Part shown: piece after piece, positions 1 to 8,763 of the stretch
Numbering within the stretch: the stretch's first letter is position 1
Layout of the letters: the number at the start of each line of letters is the position of its first letter
NCBI GenBank assembly: GCA_045562555.1
Contig: JBJKVO010000015.1
Coordinates: forward strand, 1-64,000
Reading direction: 5' to 3'
Origin: UBA2588 sp002339805
GTDB lineage: Bacteria; Chloroflexota; Dehalococcoidia; Lucifugimonadales; UBA3495
Length of the DNA stretch: 64,000 nucleotides
The notes under the pieces: model-generated
The model's input: only the letters and a program-made list of their open reading frames with translations
Told to the model about the DNA's origin: nothing
Databases searched by the model: none
Program-made: the position numbers and the translations under genes

Positions 1-48
1 GCTGCTGCTGAAGAAACAACTGAAGCTCCTAACGCTGAAGAAGAGTAG
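1..48 (+). CDS. rpsF: C-terminal end of 30S ribosomal protein S6 (partial)
   Basis: The window opens inside a reading frame that gives AAAEETTEAPNAEEE and stops with TAG at 46-48. An Ala/Glu-rich acidic tail directly upstream of ssb and rpsR is what the end of S6 looks like in the conserved rpsF-ssb-rpsR operon. Only 15 residues are visible, so the identity rests on gene order rather than on the fold. The gap to ssb is 7 bases, consistent with one transcript. Confidence 0.6.
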   Translation, partial: AAAEETTEAPNAEEE

Positions 49-55
49 CCATATA

Positions 56-478
56 ATGCATAAAGTAATACTGATAGGAAACTTAGGAAGGGATCCAGAA
101 ATGCGTTACACTCCAAATGGGGCAAGCGTAACATCCTTCTCTGTTGCCAGTACATATAAGTACACAACATCCAACGGAGAGAGCAGAGAAGAGACAGAAT
201 GGTTTAACGTCAACGCCTGGGGCAGATTATCTGAAATCTGCAACCAATACCTCGCAAGAGGGCGACAAGTGTATGTAGAGGGAAGACTATCTAGTAGAAC
301 TTACCAGACTCAGGATGGCCAAACAAGAGTTTCATTAGATGTGCAAGCAGAAAATGTTCATTTCTTAAACAGTAGACAAGGAGAAGGGATGGCAGACACT
401 GGAACTCCAAACACAGACTTTAATAATTCCCCACCCATGGATAATACTGAATATGACGAGGATGACCTTCCTTTTTAA
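56..478 (+). CDS. ssb: Single-stranded DNA-binding protein
   Basis: SSB coats single-stranded DNA in replication, repair and recombination. The 140-residue protein has the OB-fold over about residues 1-105, beginning MHKVILIGNLGRDPEMRYTP and containing the WFNVNAWGRLSE and YVEGRLSSRTYQ segments. A short Asn/Pro-rich linker follows, then the acidic tip DEDDLPF, which recruits partner proteins. The length is slightly short for the family because the linker is brief. It sits between the end of rpsF and rpsR in the usual order, and the ATG at 56 starts exactly at the conserved N-terminus. Confidence 0.97.
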   Translation: MHKVILIGNLGRDPEMRYTPNGASVTSFSVASTYKYTTSNGESREETEWFNVNAWGRLSEICNQYLARGRQVYVEGRLSSRTYQTQDGQTRVSLDVQAENVHFLNSRQGEGMADTGTPNTDFNNSPPMDNTEYDEDDLPF

Positions 479-505
479 CGAAGGAAACATATAGGAGAAC
501 TTTTT

Positions 506-862
506 ATGACTACACAAGCCACGCCAACGACACCTGCCACAAGGCCAGATAATAACTCTCGTGATAATAATTACCGACCGCAAAATCGAAATGCCGGAGG
601 TCCAAGAGGCCCAAGAGGTCGTTACTTCCCTAGGAGACGTATTTGCAGTTTCTGTGTGGAACATGCCGAATTCATAGACTACAAGGACGTTGATAAACTA
701 CGAAGATACATTTCTGAACGAGCGAAAATAGAGCCACCTAGAAAAACCGGGGTGTGTGCTAAGCATCAAAGACTTTTAGCCGCAGCGGTCAAAAAAGCTC
801 GCCACCTAGCTTTAATACCATATATACCTGGCCAGTCCTTCAGGTTTACCAGCCAAAGATAA
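506..862 (+). CDS. rpsR: 30S ribosomal protein S18 with long N-terminal extension
   Basis: S18 is a small-subunit platform protein that pairs with S6. The S18 core lies at about residues 47-118 and shows the family pattern RRRICSFCVEHAEFIDYKDVDKLRRYISERAKI followed by PPRKTGVCAKHQRLL. S18 is usually 70-90 residues, so this 118-residue form carries about 45 extra N-terminal residues rich in Thr, Pro, Asn, Arg and Gly that look disordered. An AGGAGA ribosome site precedes the ATG at 506. It lies 27 bases after ssb in the same operon. Confidence 0.95.
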   Translation: MTTQATPTTPATRPDNNSRDNNYRPQNRNAGGPRGPRGRYFPRRRICSFCVEHAEFIDYKDVDKLRRYISERAKIEPPRKTGVCAKHQRLLAAAVKKARHLALIPYIPGQSFRFTSQR

Positions 863-917
863 TACTCTTAATATTCCAATCAAAAACTGACAAATCATTT
901 CGATATGGCTGATAAAT

Positions 918-1991
918 ATGGTGCAACAAAACGACAATAATAACCGATCCAGAAACATTTCCAACTCTGGATCTGAACCAAGTAACCCTAGAGACCGTCT
1001 ATCTGTAGAACTCAAGAAACAGAAGGTCGCCTATATAATTGGTGGCACCTTGATTGGAATCATAGTTCTTATTGTCCTTATTGGCTACTTCCGAGAGTTC
1101 TATTCTCCTCCTAGAGTCGTAGCAGGAGAAGTTAGAGGGGTCACATTTACAATGGGTGACCTTGTCCAGCGAATCCGAGTACTGCAAGGCCTTAATCGAT
1201 ACCAACAAGACTACATGATGGATTTGAGTTCAACCCCTTTTGAATTTCTTCAAGAATTGATTCATGTAGAAATCCTAAAACAAGCAGCGCCCGGGCTAGG
1301 AATATCTATATCCCCATCGGAAATAGAAGAAGAGCTCAAAAATCAATTCTATCCAGAAACCCAACCGGGACAAGAGACGGGATCAAATCAGTTAGAGCAA
1401 GAGTTTCAATCAAACTATAGTTCATTCTTGACTGCAACTAACCTTACAAAGGATGAATACGAATCTATGCTAGGAGAAGTTCTAAGGGAGCGTAAATTAA
1501 CACTAAGCTTCTTTGCAACAGTAGAATCCCCTCAAGCACAAACTGAAATCTCATTGATAGTACTCGATCGATATAGCGGAACTCCCCCGGAGGAACTTCG
1601 TGGCCGGATAGAATCAGAAGGTTTCGAATCAATCTCAGCAGAACTCAACCAATCTGATGGATATTTTGGGTGGGTCCCAGAAAAAGCGTTCCCTGAATTC
1701 AATGATTTCCTATATCCAGCAGATGGAGAACTCCCAGACCCAGGCACTGTTAGCAACCCGATAATTCACGATTCTGGTGTTTTTATAGTCAAAGTTATGT
1801 CCTACAATGAGTCCAAAGACGTTGAAGACCCTGTAAAATACAAACTAGCGATGGAAGCAGTCCAAGCTTGGCAGACAACTCAACTGCAAACCGGATCAGA
1901 AGACGGGTGGGTTAAAATAAACTTTAATAGTGATAAATACGCTTGGGTCACTGATCAAGTGAAGCTAACAGCACCTCGCACAAACAATTAA
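918..1991 (+). CDS. Membrane-anchored SurA/PpiC-like peptidyl-prolyl isomerase
   Basis: The 357-residue protein has a basic, Asn-rich cytoplasmic head (1-36), one membrane segment at about 37-58 (VAYIIGGTLIGIIVLIVLIGYF), and an extracytoplasmic part. Residues about 70-190 resemble the helical SurA N-terminal chaperone region. Residues about 200-300 resemble a parvulin (PpiC) domain with the segment DGYFGWVPEKAFPEF and a terminal FIVKV strand. The likely role is folding of secreted proteins at the outer membrane face. Parvulin catalytic residues are hard to place, so it may be a chaperone only. There is no clear ribosome site before the ATG; a GTG follows at 921. Confidence 0.72.
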   Translation: MVQQNDNNNRSRNISNSGSEPSNPRDRLSVELKKQKVAYIIGGTLIGIIVLIVLIGYFREFYSPPRVVAGEVRGVTFTMGDLVQRIRVLQGLNRYQQDYMMDLSSTPFEFLQELIHVEILKQAAPGLGISISPSEIEEELKNQFYPETQPGQETGSNQLEQEFQSNYSSFLTATNLTKDEYESMLGEVLRERKLTLSFFATVESPQAQTEISLIVLDRYSGTPPEELRGRIESEGFESISAELNQSDGYFGWVPEKAFPEFNDFLYPADGELPDPGTVSNPIIHDSGVFIVKVMSYNESKDVEDPVKYKLAMEAVQAWQTTQLQTGSEDGWVKINFNSDKYAWVTDQVKLTAPRTNN

Positions 1992-2004
1992 GAGGATAAT
2001 AATC

Positions 2005-3291
2005 GTGACAAACTCTGTGAGTGAAGTTAATGTTGCCCTTTTAGGTCTAGGCGTAGTCGGTACAGGGGTTGCCAAAGTACTGATCCAAGATAGCAACTAC
2101 CTGCAATCTGTCTACGGAAAACCTTTCATTCTTAAACACATCCTGGTAAATGATCTAAATAAGGAGAGAGATTCATTTATACCTCAAGATATAATAACCA
2201 ATTCACTAGAGGATGTTCTAAACGACGATAATATAAATACCGTTATTGAAGTAATTGGGGGAACAGGAACGGCATACACTGCTGTTAAATCCGCACTACA
2301 AAATGGAACATCAGTCGTGACAGCTAACAAAGAACTCATCGCAAAGTTCGGTCCTGAATTAAGGACAATAGCTCAAAGTTCTGGGGCCCAACTTCTATAT
2401 GAAGCTAGCACCGCGGCGGCAATACCTGTCATTTCTAGTCTCAGAACACAATTATCCGGTAACAAAATTAAATCTATACGCGGAATTATCAATGGAACAT
2501 CTAATTATATAGTCAGCCAAATGGCATCTTCCAATGCGAAATTCCAAGACGCTCTACGAGAAGCACAAGATTTAGGTTATGCAGAATCAGATCCCGCAAA
2601 TGACATCGAAGGTACAGACGCACTCTACAAAATATGTATTTTGGCCACTCTAGCCTTCGGGGTAGATATCAAACCAGAAGATGTATATAAAGAAGGCATC
2701 ACACAGTTAGAGCCTCAGGATTTCTCAATGGCAGCCGAACTTGGATATGCGATTAAACATCTTGGGATTTGCGAAGTTTCTGATGACCAATTAATGATAA
2801 GAGTCCATCCATCTTTGATTCCAACTTCAGAGATGCTATCCAAAGTAGACCAAGTTTATAATGCAATTGAGATAGACGGGAATCTATCAGGGAAAATAGT
2901 CCTTCACGGTCAAGGTGCAGGACAAGACGCCACAACAAGTGCAATCATTGGAGATCTATTAAGCATTAAAGCCAATAACGAATCCACTGCATCACGATCT
3001 ACTAATGGTCCGGCTCTAAAAGATATCAAGTCTCTAATAACCAAATATTACATCCGGATAAGCGTTACTAATGAGCCGGGGGTTCTAGCTAAAATATCTA
3101 CGATATTAGGTGAATTAAATATAAGTATCGCATCAGTAATTCAAAAAGACGGCACGCAATCAACTGAGGTGGCAGAGCTGATAATCACAACTTATAGGTC
3201 ATCAGAAGAAGATCTACAGAATGCCCTAAACCAAATAAAAATGTTACCAGTTGTAAAAACAATCAACACCATTTTGAGAATTGAAGATTGA
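2005..3291 (+). CDS. hom: Homoserine dehydrogenase with C-terminal ACT domain
   Basis: It reduces aspartate semialdehyde to homoserine, the branch point to threonine and methionine. The 428 residues show an NAD(P)-binding start VALLGLGVVGTGVAKVL (9-25), the TANKELIAKFG segment, the GIINGTSNYIVSQM catalytic region and the DLGYAESDPANDIEGTDALYK motif. An ACT regulatory domain occupies about 350-428 (YYIRISVTNEPGVLAKISTILGELNI), so feedback control by an amino acid is expected. It starts with GTG behind an AGAGGA site. It runs into thrC: the stop at 3289-3291 is one base before the thrC ATG. Confidence 0.96.
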   Translation: MTNSVSEVNVALLGLGVVGTGVAKVLIQDSNYLQSVYGKPFILKHILVNDLNKERDSFIPQDIITNSLEDVLNDDNINTVIEVIGGTGTAYTAVKSALQNGTSVVTANKELIAKFGPELRTIAQSSGAQLLYEASTAAAIPVISSLRTQLSGNKIKSIRGIINGTSNYIVSQMASSNAKFQDALREAQDLGYAESDPANDIEGTDALYKICILATLAFGVDIKPEDVYKEGITQLEPQDFSMAAELGYAIKHLGICEVSDDQLMIRVHPSLIPTSEMLSKVDQVYNAIEIDGNLSGKIVLHGQGAGQDATTSAIIGDLLSIKANNESTASRSTNGPALKDIKSLITKYYIRISVTNEPGVLAKISTILGELNISIASVIQKDGTQSTEVAELIITTYRSSEEDLQNALNQIKMLPVVKTINTILRIED

Positions 3292-3292
3292 T

Positions 3293-4357
3293 ATGAAATC
3301 AGGTGTTTTACAAACTTATAAAGACTACCTGCCTATTAATGACGCTACTCCGCTCATTACATTAGGAGAAGGAAACACTCCACTCGTCAAATCAAAACAC
3401 TTACATCAATTAGTAGGATGTAAAGAACTATATTTCAAACTTGAAGGATGTAACCCCAGTGGTTCCTTCAAAGACCGAGGCATGGTAGTAGCCATTGCTA
3501 AAGCACTTGAATCCAAAAGTGTTGGTGTCATCTGCGCTTCAACCGGAAATACCAGCGCCTCTGCCGCAGCCTACAGTGCATATTGCGGCTTGCAGGCATA
3601 CGTCCTAATTCCCAAAGGCGAAGTCGCAATAGGTAAACTCGCTCAGGCTATCGCTTACGGGGCAAAGATTCTTATAGTAGATGGAAACTTCGATGCTTCA
3701 CTAGAGCTGGTAAGAGAATTTGTAAAATCCCATCCTGTCACTCTAGTTAACTCCGTCAATCCATTTAGGATAGAAGGACAAAAGACCGGTGCCTTTGAAG
3801 TGTCTGATGTACTGGGAGATGCCCCAGATTATCTTTTTATTCCGGTAGGCAATGCTGGAAACATTACTGCATATTGGAAAGGGTTTAAAGAGTATAAAGA
3901 GCTGGGCAAGAATGAATTTCTCCCCAAAATGATGGGATTTCAGGCTGCGGGAGCGGCACCTATAGTATTGGGTCATCCTGTTGAACAGCCACAGACCATT
4001 GCTTCTGCAATTAGAATAGGTAATCCTGCGAGTTGGGATAAAGCCATAGCTGCTCGAGATGACTCCAACGGCATTATCGATAAGGTTACAGATGATGAAA
4101 TATTAGAAGCCTATCGTTTGCTAGCATCCGAAGAAGGTATTTTTGGAGAACCTGCATCTTCCGCTTCATTGGCCGGACTAATAAAACTTTCGAAGCAAGG
4201 TAAAGATTTCTCTTCAGACCGTGTAGTCTGCGTTATAACTGGCACAGGATTAAAAGATCCTGATTTGGCCATTAGTAGCATTACAGATCGGGCAACAGAA
4301 ATCCAGCCTCAAATGAGTGCTTTAGAAGCAGCCATATCTACTTCGTTAAAGGAATAA
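3293..4357 (+). CDS. thrC: Threonine synthase
   Basis: A PLP enzyme converting O-phosphohomoserine to threonine. The PLP lysine is in the EGCNPSGSFKDRGM motif near residues 45-59. STGNTSASAAAYSAYCG and the glycine loop PVGNAGNITAYWKG bind phosphate, and the late TGTGLKDPD is typical of the family. The 354-residue reading starts at the ATG at 3293. A TTG at 3281 in the same frame lies inside hom and would add only four residues. It is translationally coupled to hom, forming a hom-thrC unit that omits thrB. Confidence 0.95.
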   Translation: MKSGVLQTYKDYLPINDATPLITLGEGNTPLVKSKHLHQLVGCKELYFKLEGCNPSGSFKDRGMVVAIAKALESKSVGVICASTGNTSASAAAYSAYCGLQAYVLIPKGEVAIGKLAQAIAYGAKILIVDGNFDASLELVREFVKSHPVTLVNSVNPFRIEGQKTGAFEVSDVLGDAPDYLFIPVGNAGNITAYWKGFKEYKELGKNEFLPKMMGFQAAGAAPIVLGHPVEQPQTIASAIRIGNPASWDKAIAARDDSNGIIDKVTDDEILEAYRLLASEEGIFGEPASSASLAGLIKLSKQGKDFSSDRVVCVITGTGLKDPDLAISSITDRATEIQPQMSALEAAISTSLKE

Positions 4358-4361
4358 CATC

Positions 4362-4919
4362 ATAAAATATAATGAATCAAAAATCAGCCAAGCTATTAAA
4401 CTCATACTCGAAGCTGTCGGGGAAGATGTTGAAAGAGAAGGTCTAAGTTCAACACCTCAACGCGTAGCAGAGTTTTACACTGATGCATTTTCAGGTATAG
4501 ATGTAGATCCCAGAGGTGTATTGGAGCCATTATTCCATGAGGATACACAAAACCCTGTAATAATCAAAGGGATCCAAATGTACTCTATGTGCGAACACCA
4601 CTTGGTCCCATTTTTTGGATTAGCCTCAGTAGGATATGTGCCTAATAATAAAATCGTAGGATTAAGTAAAATTTCTAGGGCCTTGGACATAATCTGTAAA
4701 AGGCCTCAAGTGCAAGAGAGATTAACCGAACAGCTTAAACAGTGCCTGCAAGAAAAATTAACTCCCAAGGCCCTAATAGTAAAAATTGAAGCTGAACATT
4801 TGTGTATGGCTATGCGAGGTATAAAAAAATCTGGAACCAAAGTTACTACTGTAGCAACATACGTGTCCAATGAGTCAAGCTCTTCGGACAGTGACATGCT
4901 ACTCAATTTATTAATGTGA
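4362..4919 (+). CDS. folE: GTP cyclohydrolase I, no canonical start codon
   Basis: It makes dihydroneopterin triphosphate from GTP, the first step of folate synthesis. Zinc-site motifs MYSMCEHHLVPFFG and HLCMAMRGIKKSG are present, and the fold ends close to residue 185. Homology extends well upstream of the only usual start in frame (TTG at 4521): the frame upstream reads SQAIKLILEAVGEDVEREGLSSTPQRVAEFY, the classic FolE N-terminus. Between the in-frame stop at 4347-4349 and this region there is no ATG, GTG or TTG. An AAAGGA site at 4348-4353 is well placed for ATC at 4359 or ATA at 4362. Alternatively, ATG at 4372 joins the frame if one A is missing from the A-run at 4379-4383. The coordinates given assume the ATA start. 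Confidence 0.88.
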   Translation: MKYNESKISQAIKLILEAVGEDVEREGLSSTPQRVAEFYTDAFSGIDVDPRGVLEPLFHEDTQNPVIIKGIQMYSMCEHHLVPFFGLASVGYVPNNKIVGLSKISRALDIICKRPQVQERLTEQLKQCLQEKLTPKALIVKIEAEHLCMAMRGIKKSGTKVTTVATYVSNESSSSDSDMLLNLLM

Positions 4920-4929
4920 TAATAGTAAT

Positions 4930-5901
4930 ATGTTAAAAGAATTTACATCAATATCTGAATTGCGAATTGAATGGGAAGCATTATTAAACAATGCTAATGT
5001 GAATACTATATTTACAAATCCAGATTGGGGCGGACTTTGGTGGGAACATTTTTCGGAAGGGAAATCTTGGAATGGCCTATATTGGGAAGTTAATTCACAC
5101 ATCGTAGGAATTGCCCCCATGTGTGCAAATCAAGATGATCTGACATTGATAGGTAATACTGAAACAGTTGATTACAATGACTTTGTAGTTTCCCCAGAGT
5201 ATTCTGAAGAATTCTTAAACCTAGTCATAGATTATTTTATTGATAGTGAATATGGATCACTGAGTCTTAATTCCATACCAGAACACTCTCTCACATACGA
5301 GCTATTGCCTAAAATTGCACGATCTAAGAATTTAGATGTGACTGTAAACCAAGAAGATGTATCACCAGGTATTACCTTACCTGATTCTTGGGAGACCTAT
5401 TTGGGAAACCTAAATAAAAAACATCGACACGAGTTACGAAGAAAACTACGCAGACTAGAGGAAGTAGACGACTACAAAGTTGAAATCATCAGTCAAAGCG
5501 ACCAATTACAAACATATATGAATGTATTTACCGGATTAATGAAAATGAGTAGATCCGAAAAAATGGAATATCTAACACAAGAAAAAGAAGCTTTTTTCGG
5601 CGACATCTCTTCAATGACTTCAGGGAAAGGATTCTTTAAGTTATTCCTGATGTCCATAGGAGACCAATATGTTTCTTCTTCATTATGTTTCGATTATAAC
5701 AACCAAAGGCTTCTATACAACAGCGGGAACAACCATGAATTCGACTATTACAGTGTGGGTCTATTGCTCCACTCATTTGCTATCAAAGACGCAATCGAAC
5801 ATGGAATGACATACTTTGATTTTCTTAGAGGAGATGAACAATACAAATATAGGCTAGGTGGTGTCGACAAATTAGTTTACAGTATAAGAGCAACTAAATG
5901 A
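4930..5901 (+). CDS. FemAB/CelD-like GNAT acyltransferase
   Basis: The 323-residue protein has the architecture of the CelD/BcsL and FemAB-like acetyltransferase group. The N-terminal half begins with the common ISELRIEWEALLNNANVNTIFTNPDW pattern. The C-terminal GNAT-like domain at about 150-320 contains the basic helix LGNLNKKHRHELRRKLRRLEE and ends in FDFLRGDEQYKYRLGG, a strong family signature. Such proteins transfer acyl or aminoacyl groups to sugars, peptidoglycan or exported polysaccharide; the substrate cannot be read here. Its stop overlaps the next gene by ATGA, so it works with the MshA-like glycosyltransferase. Confidence 0.8.
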   Translation: MLKEFTSISELRIEWEALLNNANVNTIFTNPDWGGLWWEHFSEGKSWNGLYWEVNSHIVGIAPMCANQDDLTLIGNTETVDYNDFVVSPEYSEEFLNLVIDYFIDSEYGSLSLNSIPEHSLTYELLPKIARSKNLDVTVNQEDVSPGITLPDSWETYLGNLNKKHRHELRRKLRRLEEVDDYKVEIISQSDQLQTYMNVFTGLMKMSRSEKMEYLTQEKEAFFGDISSMTSGKGFFKLFLMSIGDQYVSSSLCFDYNNQRLLYNSGNNHEFDYYSVGLLLHSFAIKDAIEHGMTYFDFLRGDEQYKYRLGGVDKLVYSIRATK

Positions 5902-7115
5902 TCGAACGAATTGCCTTTATTTGTTATCACACTTGTCCGTTAAATTCTCCAGGAGAAGGTAAATCTGGTGGCATGAATGTATATGTTTCAGCGCTAGCTG
6001 AAGCACTAAACACTATAGGTCTAGCAATTGATATTTTCACTCGTTCCCACGATTGCCATAATCACATAGAGCACCTCAACAGTAGTACAAGAGTAATACA
6101 TTTGGAGGATGACAGTGAGGAGCAAGAACCATCAGCATTAATTAGCAGCCTACCAATATTCACCAAACGATTAATTGAGTTCATAGATTCAGAAGAAACA
6201 CAATATCAAATGATACACTCACATTATTGGTTATCTGCTTCTATCGGGAGTGAATTATCTGCCTACATAAACATTCCCCATGTAACCACATTTCACACCC
6301 TTGCAAAACTAAAAATGCAATCAGGTATAGGAAGTGCCGAACCTCTAGAAAGGGTCGAATCTGAAGAAATTTTGATTAAAAACTCCCAACATATTATCGC
6401 ATTCAGTCAAAATGAAAAAGACGCAATAGTTAATTTTTATGGAGGAGACCCTGACAATATAACCACATTACCATGTGGTGTAGACTTGTCCACATTCAGG
6501 CCAATGGACCAACAAGAATCCCTTAAGAGACTTGGCCTCACAGATCATAATGTAATTCTATGTGTTGGCAGGCTCGAGTCACTTAAAGGAATTGATCTCC
6601 TGATTAACAGTACATCACATATTAACTCGCCTAAGCCACTAAAAGTTTTAATAGCAGGGGGAGATTCTGACATCAAATACCGGAAACACTATCTTCAATC
6701 GCTTATAGAAACTCTCCAATTATCAAACGTAGTGCGTTTTGAAGGACGAATAGCACACGATTTATTGCCTCTATATTACAACGCAGCCGACGTATGCGTG
6801 GTCCCTTCTCAGTACGAAAGTTTTGGCCTCGTTGCTCTTGAAGCTATGGCATGTGGCACTCCAGTAGTAGCGTCAAGAGTAGGCGGATTACCTACAATAA
6901 TACAACATGGTAGTACAGGGTACTTAAAGTCCTGGAGATGTCCAGAGACTTTCGCAAATTCCGTAGAAATGATTATTAAGAATCCTCTCTTACAAACCAC
7001 AATGGGCGTAAAAGCTCGAGAACGAGCAGAATCAATGAGTTGGAGTAGCTTAGCGGATAATATTTTTAACGTCTACAATGATATGCTTGTTGTAAATCCC
7101 ACTAGGAATATTTAA
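5898..7115 (+). CDS. GT4 glycosyltransferase, MshA-like
   Basis: A GT-B retaining glycosyltransferase of 405 residues. The N-terminal domain carries GKSGGMNVYVSALAEAL (near 20-37), a sequence shared with MshA-type (1D-myo-inositol 3-phosphate) and sucrose-phosphate-synthase-like enzymes. The C-terminal UDP-sugar domain has VGRLESLKGIDLLI, and the EX7E motif is in YESFGLVALEAMACGTPVVASRVGG. It is sandwiched by overlapping genes (ATGA with the FemAB-like gene, TAATG with the DUF502 gene). The acceptor is not determinable from sequence alone; MshA-like is a similarity statement, not a proven function. Confidence 0.85.
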   Translation: MIERIAFICYHTCPLNSPGEGKSGGMNVYVSALAEALNTIGLAIDIFTRSHDCHNHIEHLNSSTRVIHLEDDSEEQEPSALISSLPIFTKRLIEFIDSEETQYQMIHSHYWLSASIGSELSAYINIPHVTTFHTLAKLKMQSGIGSAEPLERVESEEILIKNSQHIIAFSQNEKDAIVNFYGGDPDNITTLPCGVDLSTFRPMDQQESLKRLGLTDHNVILCVGRLESLKGIDLLINSTSHINSPKPLKVLIAGGDSDIKYRKHYLQSLIETLQLSNVVRFEGRIAHDLLPLYYNAADVCVVPSQYESFGLVALEAMACGTPVVASRVGGLPTIIQHGSTGYLKSWRCPETFANSVEMIIKNPLLQTTMGVKARERAESMSWSSLADNIFNVYNDMLVVNPTRNI

Positions 7116-7738
7116 TGAAAAAAATCATAGCACATTTCAGAGCTACCATAGGATCAGGACTTCTAGCTTTAATTCCTATAGGATTTACATTTGTAATATT
7201 GAAATTTTTATTCGATATGATAGATCCCGGGGTTAAAGAACTACTGAATTTGATATACGTCACTCCAAACATACCTGGAGTAGGGATAATAACATTAATA
7301 CTAATAATCTATTTAACCGGTCTCTTAGCCAAAAACATTCTAGGTGACCGAGTGATGAAAAAATTACACGAAACAATTGAAAAAGTTCCAGGCATCAAAA
7401 GCTTATACAGTTCTGCACGAAGCGCTATACAAGTAGTTTCAAATTCACATGATCCTGACTACCACTCAGTAGTCCTAATTGATTTCCCTAGGCCGGGAAC
7501 CAAAGTCTTAGGGCTTCTTACTGCGGATCTAGGAATCATAGATAATAAACCATCTTCAGCTGTATATGTACCCACTACTCCTCTACCCTCATCAGGATAT
7601 TTACTAATCGTTCCAGAAGATGAAATCATATATACAGAACTAACAGTGGAAGATGCAATGCAAGTCATAATATCCGGAGGGTTGTTAGCTGATGATCTCA
7701 GTGCAAGAATTGGAGAATCAAAAGGCTCTACTTCTTAA
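7115..7738 (+). CDS. DUF502 family membrane protein
   Basis: The 207 residues include two membrane spans, about 13-37 (IGSGLLALIPIGFTFVILKFLFDMI) and 56-76 (VGIITLILIIYLTGLLAKNIL). A soluble domain follows with the family's conserved features VPGIKSLYSSARSAIQ, VVLIDFPRPGTKVLGLLTA and PTTPLPSSGYLLIVPEDEI. DUF502 proteins are widespread and uncharacterised. It is the last gene of a three-gene overlapping set and converges with the following minus-strand gene, whose end it overlaps by 11 bases. Confidence 0.9.
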   Translation: MKKIIAHFRATIGSGLLALIPIGFTFVILKFLFDMIDPGVKELLNLIYVTPNIPGVGIITLILIIYLTGLLAKNILGDRVMKKLHETIEKVPGIKSLYSSARSAIQVVSNSHDPDYHSVVLIDFPRPGTKVLGLLTADLGIIDNKPSSAVYVPTTPLPSSGYLLIVPEDEIIYTELTVEDAMQVIISGGLLADDLSARIGESKGSTS

Positions 7739-8636
7739 CCGATAACTCATACCAATACATTGCCTCAGTTTTTACGAAACCTGCAGCTTCATAAATATTT
7801 ATAGCTGGTTTGTTGTTAGAATCCACCTCAAGGAACACCCCTTCACACCCCTGTGACACAAGTTTATTTAAACCATGGTTAAGCAAACCTTTTGACAGAC
7901 CTTTCCCTCTATAATTAGGACTAACACCAATCATTGAAATCGCTCCGGTAAGTACATTGTTATCTTCATATATATAAGTCCAACAGTAACCCACAGTATC
8001 CGTTTCATTAAACAGAAATATTACGTTCTCATAATCTGTATGAGATCCAGATAGTTTATAAGCGATCTGCTCTGGTGTATTTGGACAAAACCCCCAGCTC
8101 CCAGTAAAACTGGCATTTTGCAAATTGGTTAATGTAGAGATCATAGTTTCTGTCCCTTCCACAACATTCAATCCGTCACTTAACTTCAAATCCAAAGCAT
8201 TCTCATTAAGTCGATACATTTTCCAGTAAGTTCTATTCAAACTGAATCCTAATGTTTCAAAAACTGAACTATAATTAAGGTTTGTTAGGCAACAATGAAC
8301 CACTGTATCTTTTCCAACATTAATACTTTTCATGCAATTTTCAAGCATCACTTGAAGCACATGTTGCTTACGATCATCGTCTTCACTATCTGAGATATGT
8401 TCCGTAATCCAAAAATCTAATATTACCCTTCCTATAAGATCTTCACGTGACATCAAAAGACATCCTAATAGTCGTCCTTCATCGCCATCCTCAGTGAGTA
8501 ATATGCAATTTCTCTCTGGATCTAAGTCTGGTTGTAATAACTGTTCTTTAATCATTACTTGTTTTTGATCGTCTGAAGAAGCTATTGCTTCCAATAGTTC
8601 ATCCAACATTTCATATTTGAATTTTCGGAAAATCAT
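7728..8636 (-). CDS. Tandem-GNAT acetyltransferase, MshD-like
   Basis: About 302 residues form two GNAT halves. The C-terminal half is well preserved: GAISMIGVSPNYRGKGLSKGLLNHGL carries the acetyl-CoA pyrophosphate loop, followed by VFLEVDSNNKPAINIYEAAGF. The double-GNAT layout and length match mycothiol synthase (MshD, about 315 residues), but many unrelated tandem GNATs exist. The ATG at 8636 is chosen because the earlier TTG at 8663 adds residues without family resemblance. It diverges from the PIG-L-like gene across a symmetric promoter. Confidence 0.75.
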   Translation of the reverse strand: MIFRKFKYEMLDELLEAIASSDDQKQVMIKEQLLQPDLDPERNCILLTEDGDEGRLLGCLLMSREDLIGRVILDFWITEHISDSEDDDRKQHVLQVMLENCMKSINVGKDTVVHCCLTNLNYSSVFETLGFSLNRTYWKMYRLNENALDLKLSDGLNVVEGTETMISTLTNLQNASFTGSWGFCPNTPEQIAYKLSGSHTDYENVIFLFNETDTVGYCWTYIYEDNNVLTGAISMIGVSPNYRGKGLSKGLLNHGLNKLVSQGCEGVFLEVDSNNKPAINIYEAAGFVKTEAMYWYELSVKK

Positions 8637-8703
8637 TAAATCACCACAGATACTATGTACCAACTGATCTATAAATAGGATATATTATGTTGATATAGCT
8701 TCG

Positions 8704-8737
8704 AGATTGTAGCAGAGTATATTACTCTCTACAATCT
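8704..8737. promoter_or_regulatory. Symmetric palindromic divergent promoter
   Basis: The arms AGATTGTAG/CTACAATCT (8704-8712, 8729-8737) enclose AGAGTA-TAT-TACTCT, with one unpaired C at 8713: 15-bp arms around a 3-base centre. Read on the plus strand, TTGTAG (8707-8712) and TACAAT (8730-8735) are spaced 17 bases. Read on the minus strand, the same words recur at 8734-8729 and 8711-8706, also spaced 17. Thus one palindrome supplies overlapping sigma70-type promoters in both directions, for the PIG-L-like and GNAT genes. Confidence 0.6.
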
Positions 8738-8763
8738 AGGAACGACCCATACAAAGGATTAAT

